Assembly: GCF_000718985.1 (NCBI RefSeq)
Contig: NZ_JODL01000031.1
Coordinates: 24,712-88,711 of the forward strand
Length of the DNA: 64,000 bases
Source: Streptomyces megasporus
Lineage (GTDB): Bacteria > Actinomycetota > Actinomycetes > Streptomycetales > Streptomycetaceae
Reading direction: 5' to 3'
Shown in pieces: positions 44,308-51,895 of this stretch. A program made the translations under genes and the position numbers. Position 1 is the stretch's first letter, and the number at the start of each line of letters is the position of its first letter. The notes beneath the pieces are model-generated. The model ran no database searches and was not told the origin of the DNA. It was given only the letters and a program-made list of their open reading frames with translations.

Positions 44308-46140
44308 TCAGTCCGCCGGTGCGTGCCGTCCGCGGGCGGAGCGGTGCCGGGCCGGTCCCTGGCCTCCGCCGGCCAGGAGCTGCGCGGTGGCCACCAGCGG
44401 GATGTGGGAGAGGGTCTGCGGGAAGTTGCCGACCAGCCGCCCGTGCCCGGTGTCGTACTCCTCCGAGAGCAGACCGAGGTCGTTGCGCAGGTCCAGCAGG
44501 CGCTCGAACAACTCCCTGCCCCGCCGCTCGTCGCCCCGCAGGATGTGGTTGTCGGCCAGCCAGAACGTGCAGGGCAGGAAGGAGCCCTCGCCGGCGGGCA
44601 GACCGTCCACGGCCTCGCTCCGCCCGTCCGTCGCGTAGCGGAGCACGAGGCCGTCCTGGAGCAGTTCCCGCTCGACGGCGGCCACGGTGCCCCTCATCCG
44701 CGGATCGTCGGCGGGCAGGAAGCCCACGGAGGGGATGAGCAGCAGCGAGGCGTCCGGTTCGGCGGAGCCGTAGTACTGGGTGAAGGTGCCGCGGTCGGCG
44801 TCGTAGCCGCGCTCGCAGACCTCCCGGTGGATCTCCCGCCGCAGGCGTCGCCAGCGGTCGGCGGGGCCGTCGAGACCGAAGCGCTCCACCGCCTCGACCG
44901 CCCGGTCCGCGGCCACCCACGCCATGACCTTGGAGTGGGTGAAGTCCCGCCGGGGGCCGCGCGTCTCCCAGAGGCCGTTGTCGGGATCGCGCCAGTGGGA
45001 CTCCAGGAAGTCCATCAGCGCGCGCTGGACCCGCCAGGCGTCCGGGTCCGGCGACACGCCCCGGACCCTGGCATGGTGCAGGACGTCCATCAACTCGCCG
45101 TGGACGTCCGACTGCCGTTGCCCGGAGGCGGCGTTGCCGATGCGCACCGGGAGGGAGCCCTCGTACCCCGGCAGCCAGTCCAGTTCCGTCTCGGGCAGCA
45201 GGCGTTCGCCCTCGACGCCGTACACGACCTGCATGCGGTCCGGCTCCCCGGCCAGCGCGCGCAGCAGCCACTCGCGCCAGGCGACCGCCTCCTGCGCGTA
45301 CCCGGCGTCCAGCAGGGACAGCAGGGTGAAGGTGGCGTCGCGCAGCCAGCAGTAGCGGTGGTCCCAGTTGCGCACCCCGCCCAGGAACTCGGGCAGCGAG
45401 GTGGTGGGGGCCGCGACGATGCCGCCGCTGGGGGAGTGGCTCAGGGCCTTGAGGACGACCAGGGAGCGGACGACCGCCTCCCGGTACTCGCCGACGTACG
45501 CGCAGCGGTCGGCCCACCGCTGCCACCACCGTTCGGTGGCCGCCACGCTGTCGGCCGGCGGCGGCGCGTCCGGCGGGGCGGGCTCCGCGCCGTGCGGACC
45601 GCTCCAGGCGAGCCGGAAACCCACCCGGTCGCCCGCGCCCACGAGGAAGTCGGCCGTGCAGTCGCCCTGGTCGACGGTGAAGTCCACGTCGGAGTCGGCG
45701 ACGACCGCGTTCGGCCCGGCGTGGGCGCGCAGCCTCCGTCCCTCGGGGCGCAGCCATGCCGGGGTCTTGCCGTAGTCGAAGCACAGGCGCAGCCGGGACC
45801 GTATCCGTACGCGCCCCTCCAGCCCCTCGACCAGGCGCACCACCGCGGGTCCCCCGCCGTCGACCGGCATGCAGTCGATCACGCGCGCCCGGCCCTCGGT
45901 GCCGGCGTACTCGGTCTCCAGCCCCAGGCTGTCGCCCCGGTAGCGTCGGGACAGCGGCCGGGCCCGGTCGGTGGGGGAGAGCAGCCACCGACCGTGTTCG
46001 GGGCGGCCGAGGAGGGCCGCGAAGCACGCGTCGGAGTCGAACCGGGGCAGGCACAGCCAGTCGATCGAGCCGTCGTAGCCCACCAGCGCGGCGGTGTGCG
46101 TGTCGCCCAGCAGGGCGTAGTCCTCCAGGCGCAGCGGCAC
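44308..46140 (-). CDS. GH15 glycoside hydrolase (trehalase/glucoamylase type)
   Basis: 610 residues. The N-terminal beta-sandwich starts LEDYALLGDTHTAALVGYDGSIDWLCLPRFDS, here named by its first residues LEDYALLGDTHTAAL. The (alpha/alpha)6 barrel has GVRNWDHRYCWLRDATF, GLWETRG, EGSFLPCTFWLADNH with a catalytic Glu, and LLSEEYDTGHGRLVGNFPQ with the second Glu. Cytoplasmic members of this group in actinobacteria are trehalases. Degrading trehalose, a stress solute, fits the sigmaB-type promoter upstream (46182-46207). Substrate is inferred. Confidence 0.88.
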   Translation of the reverse strand: MPLRLEDYALLGDTHTAALVGYDGSIDWLCLPRFDSDACFAALLGRPEHGRWLLSPTDRARPLSRRYRGDSLGLETEYAGTEGRARVIDCMPVDGGGPAVVRLVEGLEGRVRIRSRLRLCFDYGKTPAWLRPEGRRLRAHAGPNAVVADSDVDFTVDQGDCTADFLVGAGDRVGFRLAWSGPHGAEPAPPDAPPPADSVAATERWWQRWADRCAYVGEYREAVVRSLVVLKALSHSPSGGIVAAPTTSLPEFLGGVRNWDHRYCWLRDATFTLLSLLDAGYAQEAVAWREWLLRALAGEPDRMQVVYGVEGERLLPETELDWLPGYEGSLPVRIGNAASGQRQSDVHGELMDVLHHARVRGVSPDPDAWRVQRALMDFLESHWRDPDNGLWETRGPRRDFTHSKVMAWVAADRAVEAVERFGLDGPADRWRRLRREIHREVCERGYDADRGTFTQYYGSAEPDASLLLIPSVGFLPADDPRMRGTVAAVERELLQDGLVLRYATDGRSEAVDGLPAGEGSFLPCTFWLADNHILRGDERRGRELFERLLDLRNDLGLLSEEYDTGHGRLVGNFPQTLSHIPLVATAQLLAGGGQGPARHRSARGRHAPAD

Positions 46141-46181
46141 GGGGCGCCTCCTTCTCCGCCGGGGCGCGAGCGAGACGCGGA

Positions 46182-46207
46182 GTACCCCGCGGCACCTCGC
46201 GCTACAC
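46182..46207 (-). promoter_or_regulatory. sigmaB-type promoter of the GH15 gene
   Basis: Minus strand GTGT (46207-46204), 16-base spacer, GGGTAC (46187-46182), 42 bases before the start at 46140. It is back to back with the promoter at 46268-46291. Confidence 0.5.
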
Positions 46208-46267
46208 GGACGGGGAGCGTCGGCACCCCCGTGTGGAAAATTCGCCGGCTTGGTTGGTTTATGTCAT

Positions 46268-46291
46268 GTTTTCCCCCTCTTTAGGGGGTAC
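46268..46291 (+). promoter_or_regulatory. sigmaB-type promoter of the PRC-barrel gene
   Basis: GTTT (46268-46271), 14-base spacer, GGGTAC (46286-46291). This is a full consensus match, 43 bases before the start at 46334. Confidence 0.7.
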
Positions 46292-46333
46292 CCGCCGCGT
46301 GGACCAGGAGGAACCGTCAACGAGGAGATCCTC

Positions 46334-47137
46334 ATGATCACCAGGGAGCAGATACCCGCGGTACTGGACCACCAGGTCTACGACGCCGAGGGCAAGAAGA
46401 TCGGAGAGGCCGCGCACATCTTCCTCGACGACGTCACCGGCGAGCCGGAGTGGGCCAGTGTCCGCACGGGCCTGTTCGGCACGAGCGAGACCTTCGTGCC
46501 GATCCACGACGCCGCCATGGTCGAGGACCACATCGAGGTGCCCTACTCCAAGGACCAGGTCAAGGACGCCCCCCACGTCGACGTCGACAAGGGCGGCCAC
46601 CTCTCCGAACAGGAGGAGCGGAGGCTGTACCAGCACTACGGCATCGACTGGGGTGGCTACGGCCGGGAGACCACCGGCAGGGCCGGCACGGAGGAGCGCG
46701 GCCGGGCCCGGGCCGACGCGGGCACCCGCGAGACGGGCGGGACGGGCCGCGACGACGCGATGACGCGTTCCGAGGAGGAGATGCGCGTCGGCGTCGAGCG
46801 TCGTCCCACCGGAAAGGCCAGGCTGCGCAAGTACGTGGTCACCGAGGAGGTTCAGAAGACGGTGCCCGTGCGGCACGAGGAGGTCCGGGTCGAGCGCGAG
46901 CCCATCACCGAGGAGAACGTCGACGAGGCCATGCGAGGCCCGGAGATCACCGAGGCCGAGCACGAGGTGACCCTGCACGAGGAGCAGCCGGTGGTCGAGA
47001 CCGAGGTCCGCCCCGTGGAGCGGGTGCGCCTGACCACCGACGAGCGCACCGAGGAGGAGACCGTGCAGGGCGAGGTGCGCAAGGAGCGCATCGAGGAGGA
47101 GGGGACCACCAAGGACGACAAGCGGCGCCGCCGCTGA
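46334..47137 (+). CDS. PRC-barrel and DUF2382 stress protein
   Basis: 267 residues from ATG 46334 after GAGGAGA. Residues ~1-110 are a PRC-barrel domain (VLDHQVYDAEGKKIGEAAHI). A Gly/Arg/Thr-rich linker (110-160) follows, and residues ~165-260 are DUF2382 (LRKYVVTEEVQKTVPVRHEEVRVERE). This pairing occurs in general-stress proteins of actinobacteria and Deinococcus; the biochemical role is unknown. Extremely high Glu and Arg content. The full-consensus sigmaB-type promoter indicates stress induction. Confidence 0.85.
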   Translation: MITREQIPAVLDHQVYDAEGKKIGEAAHIFLDDVTGEPEWASVRTGLFGTSETFVPIHDAAMVEDHIEVPYSKDQVKDAPHVDVDKGGHLSEQEERRLYQHYGIDWGGYGRETTGRAGTEERGRARADAGTRETGGTGRDDAMTRSEEEMRVGVERRPTGKARLRKYVVTEEVQKTVPVRHEEVRVEREPITEENVDEAMRGPEITEAEHEVTLHEEQPVVETEVRPVERVRLTTDERTEEETVQGEVRKERIEEEGTTKDDKRRRR

Positions 47138-47191
47138 ACGGCCACTCCCGGTGGCCCCGGCACCCGCGGGCGCCGGACCGCCTGTCCCGCC

Positions 47192-47232
47192 GAGGGCCCG
47201 ACCGCAAGGCACCGCCTTCCGATCGGGCCCTC
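47192..47232. terminator. terminator after the PRC-barrel gene
   Basis: 10-bp perfect arms (47192-47201 with 47223-47232), extended inside by AGGC/GCCT pairing, 55 bases after the stop. Confidence 0.6.
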
Positions 47233-47289
47233 CCCGTTCCGCGGTGCGCCCGACCGGACCCGCTCGGATGGACAAAAGATGCGTTGAGT

Positions 47290-47314
47290 GATTGCCCGCC
47301 CAAAGGTCGGGTAC
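47290..47314 (+). promoter_or_regulatory. sigmaB-type promoter of the envelope-stress operon
   Basis: GATT (47290-47293), 15-base spacer, GGGTAC (47309-47314), 70 bases before the GTG start at 47384. Confidence 0.55.
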
Positions 47315-47383
47315 TCCGGCCGATGTAAGGCAATACGCATATATGCCTCGAAAGTAGAGCCCACAGAGCAACAGGAGGCACCG

Positions 47384-48037
47384 GTGAGTGAATCTCCGAA
47401 CGTGAGCAGCAGCCCTGCCCGGGAGACGGGTCAGGCCGCCAAGCAGGAGACCCGGGCCACGACCGACCGGGCGAAGGAGGCGGCCGGCACCGTGGCCGGC
47501 AGCGCCAAGGAGCAGGCGCGCACGGTGACGGGCGAGGCCCGCCGCCAGGCGATGGACATGGCGGGCCACATGAAGGAGCGCGCCGCCCGGGAAGCCGAGA
47601 CGCAGACCAAGAAGACGGCCGACACCATACGCCAGTGGGCCGACGACCTGTCGGGCATGGCGGAGAGCGCCCGCTCCGACTCCCCGGTGCGGAATCTGGC
47701 CGTCCAGGCCGCGGACGGCGGCCGGCGCGCCGCCGACCTCTTGGAGGACCGCGGCGCGGGTGGGCTGCTCGAGGGCGTGGAGACGTTCGCCCGCCGCCGC
47801 CCGGGGGCCTTCCTCTTCGGTGCGGCACTGGCCGGGTTCGCCGTGGGGCGCATGGCGAAGGCGGGCACCAAGGCCGCCGGGCACGGGCCCGACGGCGCGG
47901 GCGGGGAGCACTACTCGTCCTCCAGGATGCCGGTGACCACGGGTGGCGGAACGATGCCGGGACCGGGGCCGGTGCCGACCTACGCCGAACCCCCGTACGA
48001 CGGCACGGACGATCCCCGGCGACCGGAGGTGAGCTGA
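47384..48037 (+). CDS. hypothetical helical/apolipoprotein-like stress protein with C-terminal membrane segment
   Basis: 217 residues from GTG 47384 after AGGAGG. Residues ~10-95 are a long Ala/Lys/Glu/Gln-rich amphipathic helix with 11-residue-like periodicity (AKEAAGTVAGSAKEQARTV), as in LEA-like proteins. A short hydrophobic stretch (GAFLFGAALAGFAVGRMAK) could insert into or touch the membrane. A Gly/Pro tail ends the protein. It opens a tight operon with the holin-like and DUF3618 genes, a set seen in many actinobacteria near sigmaB-type genes. Confidence 0.7.
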   Translation: MSESPNVSSSPARETGQAAKQETRATTDRAKEAAGTVAGSAKEQARTVTGEARRQAMDMAGHMKERAAREAETQTKKTADTIRQWADDLSGMAESARSDSPVRNLAVQAADGGRRAADLLEDRGAGGLLEGVETFARRRPGAFLFGAALAGFAVGRMAKAGTKAAGHGPDGAGGEHYSSSRMPVTTGGGTMPGPGPVPTYAEPPYDGTDDPRRPEVS

Positions 48038-48040
48038 GCG

Positions 48041-48454
48041 ATGGCCCACACCACCGAGCGTCCCGGCCGTGAGCGCGAGGACGCCTCGATCGGCGAACTG
48101 CTGTCCGCGGTCACATCGGACGCTCAGAAGCTGCTTCGTCAGGAGATCGAACTGGCCAAGGCCGAGGTCCGGGAGGAGGCGACCAAGGCGGGCAAGGCCG
48201 CCGGCATGTACGGCGGCGCCGGGTTCGCCGGGTACATGACCGCCCTGTTCGCCTCGTTGGCCATCGTCTTCGGGCTGGCCAACGTCATGGACTGGGGCTG
48301 GGCGGCGCTCATCGTCACCGCCGTGTGGGCGGTGGCCGCCCTCGTGCTCTACATGATGGGGCGCTCCCGGATGCGCGAGGTCTCCCCCAAACCCGAACGC
48401 ACGGTCCAGACGCTCAAGGAGGACGCTGAATGGGCACGTCACCCGACACGCTGA
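48041..48454 (+). CDS. holin-superfamily III-like (DUF1469) membrane protein
   Basis: 137 residues from ATG 48041, four bases after the preceding stop. An amphipathic N-terminal helix (DAQKLLRQEIELAKAEVREE) is followed by two membrane helices (residues ~60-85 and 90-112). This is the Phage_holin_3_6/DUF1469 family, found in bacterial chromosomes without phage genes. Its role is probably envelope organisation, not lysis. It overlaps the DUF3618 gene by 25 bases. Confidence 0.8.
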   Translation: MAHTTERPGREREDASIGELLSAVTSDAQKLLRQEIELAKAEVREEATKAGKAAGMYGGAGFAGYMTALFASLAIVFGLANVMDWGWAALIVTAVWAVAALVLYMMGRSRMREVSPKPERTVQTLKEDAEWARHPTR

Positions 48455-49092
48455 GGGCGCAGATCGACATGACCAGGGAGGAGCTCTCCCAGGACGTGAC
48501 GAGGCTGGCCGAGCACGCCAACCCCCGCCACGCCGTGCGCCGCCGGACCGAGCGGATGCGCGACAGGATGACCGGAGTACGGGAGCGAGTGATGGGAACC
48601 ACCTCCGACGGCGCGCGGCACACCGCGGAGTCGATGCGCGAGAGCGCCGAACAGACGGCCGAGAAGGCCCGCGCGGGCGCCGAACAGGCGGGTGGGGCGG
48701 TGAAGGCGGCACCCCAGCACGCCGCCCGCAAGACCCAGGGCAACCCGCTGGCCGCGGGGATGATCGCCTTCGGCGCCGGAGCGCTGGCCGCCTCGATGAT
48801 GCGCAGCTCGCGGACCGAGCAGGAGGCCATGGGCCGACTGTCCGAGAAGGCGGGCGGCATGGCCGAACCCGTCAAGGGCGCGGCGATGGAGTCGGCGGAG
48901 CGTCTGAAGGAGGACGCCACCCGGACCGCGCAGCAGGCGGCCGAACAGGTCAAGGGAACGGCCGGCGAGGCCGCCCGCGTCACCGCCGAGGAGGCGCGTG
49001 ACCAGGCGCAACAGGTCAAGGGACAGGCGCAGCAGTCCGGACGGACGGTGAAGGACGAGACCCGCCGCCAGAGCCCCGGTTCGGCGCACTGA
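48430..49092 (+). CDS. DUF3618 protein
   Basis: 220 residues from ATG 48430, inside the end of the holin-like gene. The N-terminal DUF3618 motif TLRAQIDMTREELSQDVTRL is clear. A helical Ala/Gln/Glu-rich body follows, with a short hydrophobic segment (GNPLAAGMIAFGAGALAASMM) and a long amphipathic tail rich in AEQ/KGQ repeats. DUF3618 and DUF1469 genes co-occur widely in actinobacteria and proteobacteria. The set probably forms a membrane-surface complex; function is unknown. Confidence 0.82.
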   Translation: MGTSPDTLRAQIDMTREELSQDVTRLAEHANPRHAVRRRTERMRDRMTGVRERVMGTTSDGARHTAESMRESAEQTAEKARAGAEQAGGAVKAAPQHAARKTQGNPLAAGMIAFGAGALAASMMRSSRTEQEAMGRLSEKAGGMAEPVKGAAMESAERLKEDATRTAQQAAEQVKGTAGEAARVTAEEARDQAQQVKGQAQQSGRTVKDETRRQSPGSAH

Positions 49093-49119
49093 CCATCCGC
49101 GGACCGTCCTCGACGGTCC

Positions 49120-49171
49120 GGGACGCCCGGGGCCGTCCGTCATCCGTGAGGGCGGCCCGTCCGGGCGTCCC
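49120..49171 (+). promoter_or_regulatory. leader hairpin before the YihY gene
   Basis: GGGACGCCCGG (49120-49130) and CCGGGCGTCCC (49161-49171) are perfect 11-bp complements directly before the GGAGAGG ribosome site. A smaller 8-bp hairpin CGGACCGT/ACGGTCCG lies just upstream (about 49099-49119). Confidence 0.4.
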
Positions 49172-49185
49172 GGAGAGGTGCCACC

Positions 49186-50223
49186 ATGAGCAAACACAGG
49201 ATCAGGAAGGACGAGCGGAGCGCGTCCGACCGGACCCCGGACGAGTTGAGCGACCTGCCGAAGAGGTCCTGGAAGGGCGTGCTGAAGCGCACGGTCGCCG
49301 AATTCAAGGACGACAACCTCACCGACTGGGCGGCGGCCCTCACCTACTACGGAGTCCTGTCGATCTTCCCCGCCCTGCTCGCGCTGGTGTCCGTCCTGGG
49401 GGTGGTCGGCAAGTCCGCGATCCAGCCCCTGATCGACAACGTCGCCACCCTGGCCCCCGGGGAGGTGCGCGACATCCTCGTGAACATGCTGGAGCAGCTC
49501 CAGAACAACCAGGCCGGGGCCGGGCTCGCGCTGATCATCGGTGTCGCCGTGGCCCTCTGGTCGGCCTCGGGCTATGTGGCCGCCTTCATGCGCGCCTCCA
49601 ACGCGGTGTACGACATCGAGGAGGGGCGGCCGATCTGGAAGAAGCTTCCGGTGCGCCTGGGCGTCACGATCGCCCTGCTGGTGATGCTGGCGCTGAGCTC
49701 GTTCGCGGTCGTCCTCACCGGAGACCTGTCCCGGCGCGTGGGCGACCTCGTCGGCCTGGGCGACACGGCGGTGACCGTGTGGAACATCGCCAAGTGGCCC
49801 GCGCTGGTCATCCTGGTCAGCCTGATGATCGCGCTGCTGTACTGGGCGGCGCCCAACGTCCGGCACGGCGGCTTCCGTTGGATCACGCCCGGCAGTCTCC
49901 TGGCCGTGCTGCTGTGGGTCTTGGCGTCGGCCTGCTTCGCCTTCTACGTCGCCAACTTCGGCAGCTACAACAAGACGTACGGCAGCCTGGCGGGCGTGAT
50001 CATCTTCCTGATCTGGCTGTGGATCACCAACATCGTGATCCTCCTCGGCCAGGAGTTCGACGCCGAGATGCAGCGCGGACGGGCCATCCAGGCCGGCCAC
50101 CGGGAGGACGAGGAGCCCTACGTCGAGCCGCGGGACACCCGCGCGTTCTCCTCGGACTCCCCGGCCTCCTCGGGCGAGGCGCCCGAGGACCGGGAGCGGT
50201 CGGAAGGCGAGCGACGGGCGTGA
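49186..50223 (+). CDS. YihY/BrkB-family membrane protein
   Basis: 345 residues from ATG 49186. A basic N-terminus precedes six membrane helices with family motifs LTDWAAALTYYGVLSIFPALL, YGSLAGVIIFLIWLWITN and ILLGQEFDAEMQ. The C-terminal ~55 residues are acidic and Ser-rich. BrkB/YihY proteins were once called RNase BN; the real function is thought to be in the envelope or transport. It follows the holin-like/DUF3618 genes by 93 bases and is probably co-expressed with them. Confidence 0.88.
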   Translation: MSKHRIRKDERSASDRTPDELSDLPKRSWKGVLKRTVAEFKDDNLTDWAAALTYYGVLSIFPALLALVSVLGVVGKSAIQPLIDNVATLAPGEVRDILVNMLEQLQNNQAGAGLALIIGVAVALWSASGYVAAFMRASNAVYDIEEGRPIWKKLPVRLGVTIALLVMLALSSFAVVLTGDLSRRVGDLVGLGDTAVTVWNIAKWPALVILVSLMIALLYWAAPNVRHGGFRWITPGSLLAVLLWVLASACFAFYVANFGSYNKTYGSLAGVIIFLIWLWITNIVILLGQEFDAEMQRGRAIQAGHREDEEPYVEPRDTRAFSSDSPASSGEAPEDRERSEGERRA

Positions 50224-50265
50224 GGGGGCCCGGGGGAGCCCGGGACCGTCGACAGGTATTCGGGT

Positions 50266-50290
50266 GAATCATCCCTATATGGAGGGGTAC
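50266..50290 (+). promoter_or_regulatory. sigmaB-type promoter of the small gene at 50343
   Basis: GAAT (50266-50269), 15-base spacer, GGGTAC (50285-50290), 53 bases before the GTG start at 50343. Confidence 0.55.
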
Positions 50291-50342
50291 GCGGTCGATG
50301 ATCCCATCCACGGGACCGAACCGAGCGTTAAGGAGGCTCGCT

Positions 50343-50540
50343 GTGAAGGGTGAACACGACAAGGATGAGTCCTCCGAGCCGCGGCGTCCGGTGCAACTGC
50401 GCAGCGGCGGCGACCAGCCGATCGACCCGGAGGACCTGGTCAGGCTGTCCGGGCGCGAGCCCACACCGGAACGGGTGGAGTGGGCCAAGCGGCAACTGAA
50501 GGAGAAGGGAGCCGCCGCGGTCGAGAGGTACCTCCCCTAG
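50343..50540 (+). CDS. small hypothetical protein
   Basis: 65 residues from GTG 50343 after a perfect AAGGAGG. The N-terminal half is charged and probably disordered. The C-terminal half (PTPERVEWAKRQLKEKGAAAVERYLP, given here in part as PTPERVEWAKRQL) is one amphipathic helix with a YLP end. I recognise it as a recurring small actinobacterial protein of unknown function. Its sigmaB-type promoter suggests a stress role. Confidence 0.7.
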   Translation: MKGEHDKDESSEPRRPVQLRSGGDQPIDPEDLVRLSGREPTPERVEWAKRQLKEKGAAAVERYLP

Positions 50541-50555
50541 CTCCGGGTCCGTACC

Positions 50556-50592
50556 ACGGCACCGCCCGCCGACGCTGTGTGGGCGGTGCCGT
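50556..50592. terminator. terminator after the small gene
   Basis: Perfect 12-bp inverted repeat (50556-50567 with 50581-50592), 13-base loop, 15 bases after the stop. Confidence 0.65.
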
Positions 50593-50786
50593 CGCGTGTC
50601 GCGGAGACGGGGCACGGGGGCGAACGGGCGGACGTGGAAGCCGGTTTCGAGGTCCGGAACCGGCCCCGCCTCGGGCGCGTTGTAGGTTGTAGCCGCTGGT
50701 GCCACTCGGCACCGTGACGCCCGGGCGAGCACGTGTGCCTGTGGCTTCGCCTCATACGCATGCGCCCGTCCCAGGAGCGGCTCTAC

Positions 50787-51557
50787 GTGACGAATCTCGC
50801 GCTCGGTCCCAGTTGGCTGGACCCGGAGTACCTCATCCAGACGTTCGGTCTGATCGGCATCCTGTGCATCGTCTTCGCCGAGTCCGGACTCTTCTTCGGC
50901 TTCTTCCTCCCCGGTGACTCGTTGCTGTTCACCACCGGTCTGTTGGTGGCCACCGACCAGTACCTCCACTATCCGCTGTGGCTGGTCTGCGTGCTGGTGG
51001 TCATCGCGGCCGTCCTGGGCGACCAGGTCGGCTACATGTTCGGGCGGAAGGTCGGGCCGGCCCTCTTCAAGCGCCCGGACTCCCGGTTCTTCAAGCAGGA
51101 GAACCTGGAGAAGGCCCACGACTTCTTCGAGAAGCACGGTCCCAAGTCGCTGGTGCTGGCCCGTTTCGTGCCGATCGTGCGGACCTTCACCCCGATCGTC
51201 GCCGGTGTCAGCGGGATGAGCTACCGCTCCTTCGTGGTCTTCAACGTCATCGGCGGCGTGGTGTGGGGCGCCGGGGTGACGCTGCTCGGGGCGGCGCTCG
51301 GACAGGTGCAGTTCGTCCACGACCACATCGAGATGATCCTGGTGGGCATCGTGGTGCTGTCGGTGCTCCCGATCGTCTTCGAGTACCTGCGTGCCCGTCG
51401 TCAGTCCCGCGCCGCCGCGCCCGTCGCGGAGGCCGTCGACGCCGCCGCCGAGGTCGTCGCCGACGCCGTTCCCGGAGTGGGGCCGGACGCCGCCCCCGCG
51501 GTGGACGGAGCGTCCCCCGTCCAGGGGCGCGGGCGGGGACGTCACGCCCGACGCTGA
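50787..51557 (+). CDS. DedA-family membrane protein
   Basis: 256 residues from GTG 50787 (AGGAG ten bases upstream); ATG 50760 is an alternative. The DedA features are VFAESGLFFGFFLPGDSLLF, GDQVGYMFGRKVG, and the basic-Arg motif LARFVPIVRTFTPIVAGVSGM. Four to five membrane helices. DedA proteins move polyprenyl phosphate or phospholipids across the membrane and help maintain proton motive force. The ~60-residue Ala/Val/Pro-rich tail is unusual in length. A 24-bp terminator follows. Confidence 0.9.
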   Translation: MTNLALGPSWLDPEYLIQTFGLIGILCIVFAESGLFFGFFLPGDSLLFTTGLLVATDQYLHYPLWLVCVLVVIAAVLGDQVGYMFGRKVGPALFKRPDSRFFKQENLEKAHDFFEKHGPKSLVLARFVPIVRTFTPIVAGVSGMSYRSFVVFNVIGGVVWGAGVTLLGAALGQVQFVHDHIEMILVGIVVLSVLPIVFEYLRARRQSRAAAPVAEAVDAAAEVVADAVPGVGPDAAPAVDGASPVQGRGRGRHARR

Positions 51558-51586
51558 GCCCGCGTCCGGGCGACCGAGCAGCTCGC

Positions 51587-51639
51587 AAGACCCCCGTCGC
51601 CTCCCGCTTCCACACGAAGCGGGAGGCGACGGGGGTCTT
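51587..51639. terminator. very strong terminator after dedA
   Basis: Perfect 24-bp inverted repeat (51587-51610 with 51616-51639) with a 5-base loop, 29 bases after the stop. It is the longest perfect hairpin in the window. Confidence 0.85.
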
Positions 51640-51673
51640 CGCCGTCGATACGGGGGTGACAGCGGGGCGAATC

Positions 51674-51715
51674 ACGAGGGCGAACCCACGAGGGCGAACC
51701 CAAGGGGGCGAATGC
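51674..51715 (+). repeat. 14-base tandem repeats upstream of the sigma-factor gene
   Basis: Two exact copies of ACGAGGGCGAACCC (51674-51687, 51688-51701) and a third diverged copy (51702-51715). A partial copy precedes them. They lie between the dedA terminator and the sigma-factor promoter. Confidence 0.75.
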
Positions 51716-51830
51716 CGTAAGCAGACCCTTCACGGACCTGGTGCGGGACGTTAAATCCGATATGCTTACTTTTGTTCCTGTCGCTAAGCGGGCATAAGGT
51801 GTCCGCCGGGAAAACCTCACCCGGATGGGC

Positions 51831-51855
51831 GTGTGAGCCGTTCGGGTCCGGGTAC
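51831..51855 (+). promoter_or_regulatory. sigmaB-type promoter of the sigma-factor gene (autoregulation)
   Basis: GTGT (51831-51834), 15-base spacer, GGGTAC (51850-51855), 40 bases before ATG 51896. A sigmaB-type promoter on a sigmaB-type gene implies positive autoregulation. Confidence 0.6.
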
Positions 51856-51895
51856 GCGCCGTGCTGCACATGACAGGTCAACAGAGGAGGGCATG

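Noticed and set aside
48041..48454. Possible prophage because of the holin-family protein
   Set aside because: No phage structural, lysin or integrase gene is present; DUF1469 proteins are common chromosomal membrane proteins.
51674..51715. CRISPR array
   Set aside because: Repeats are contiguous 14-mers without spacers, and no cas gene is present in the window.
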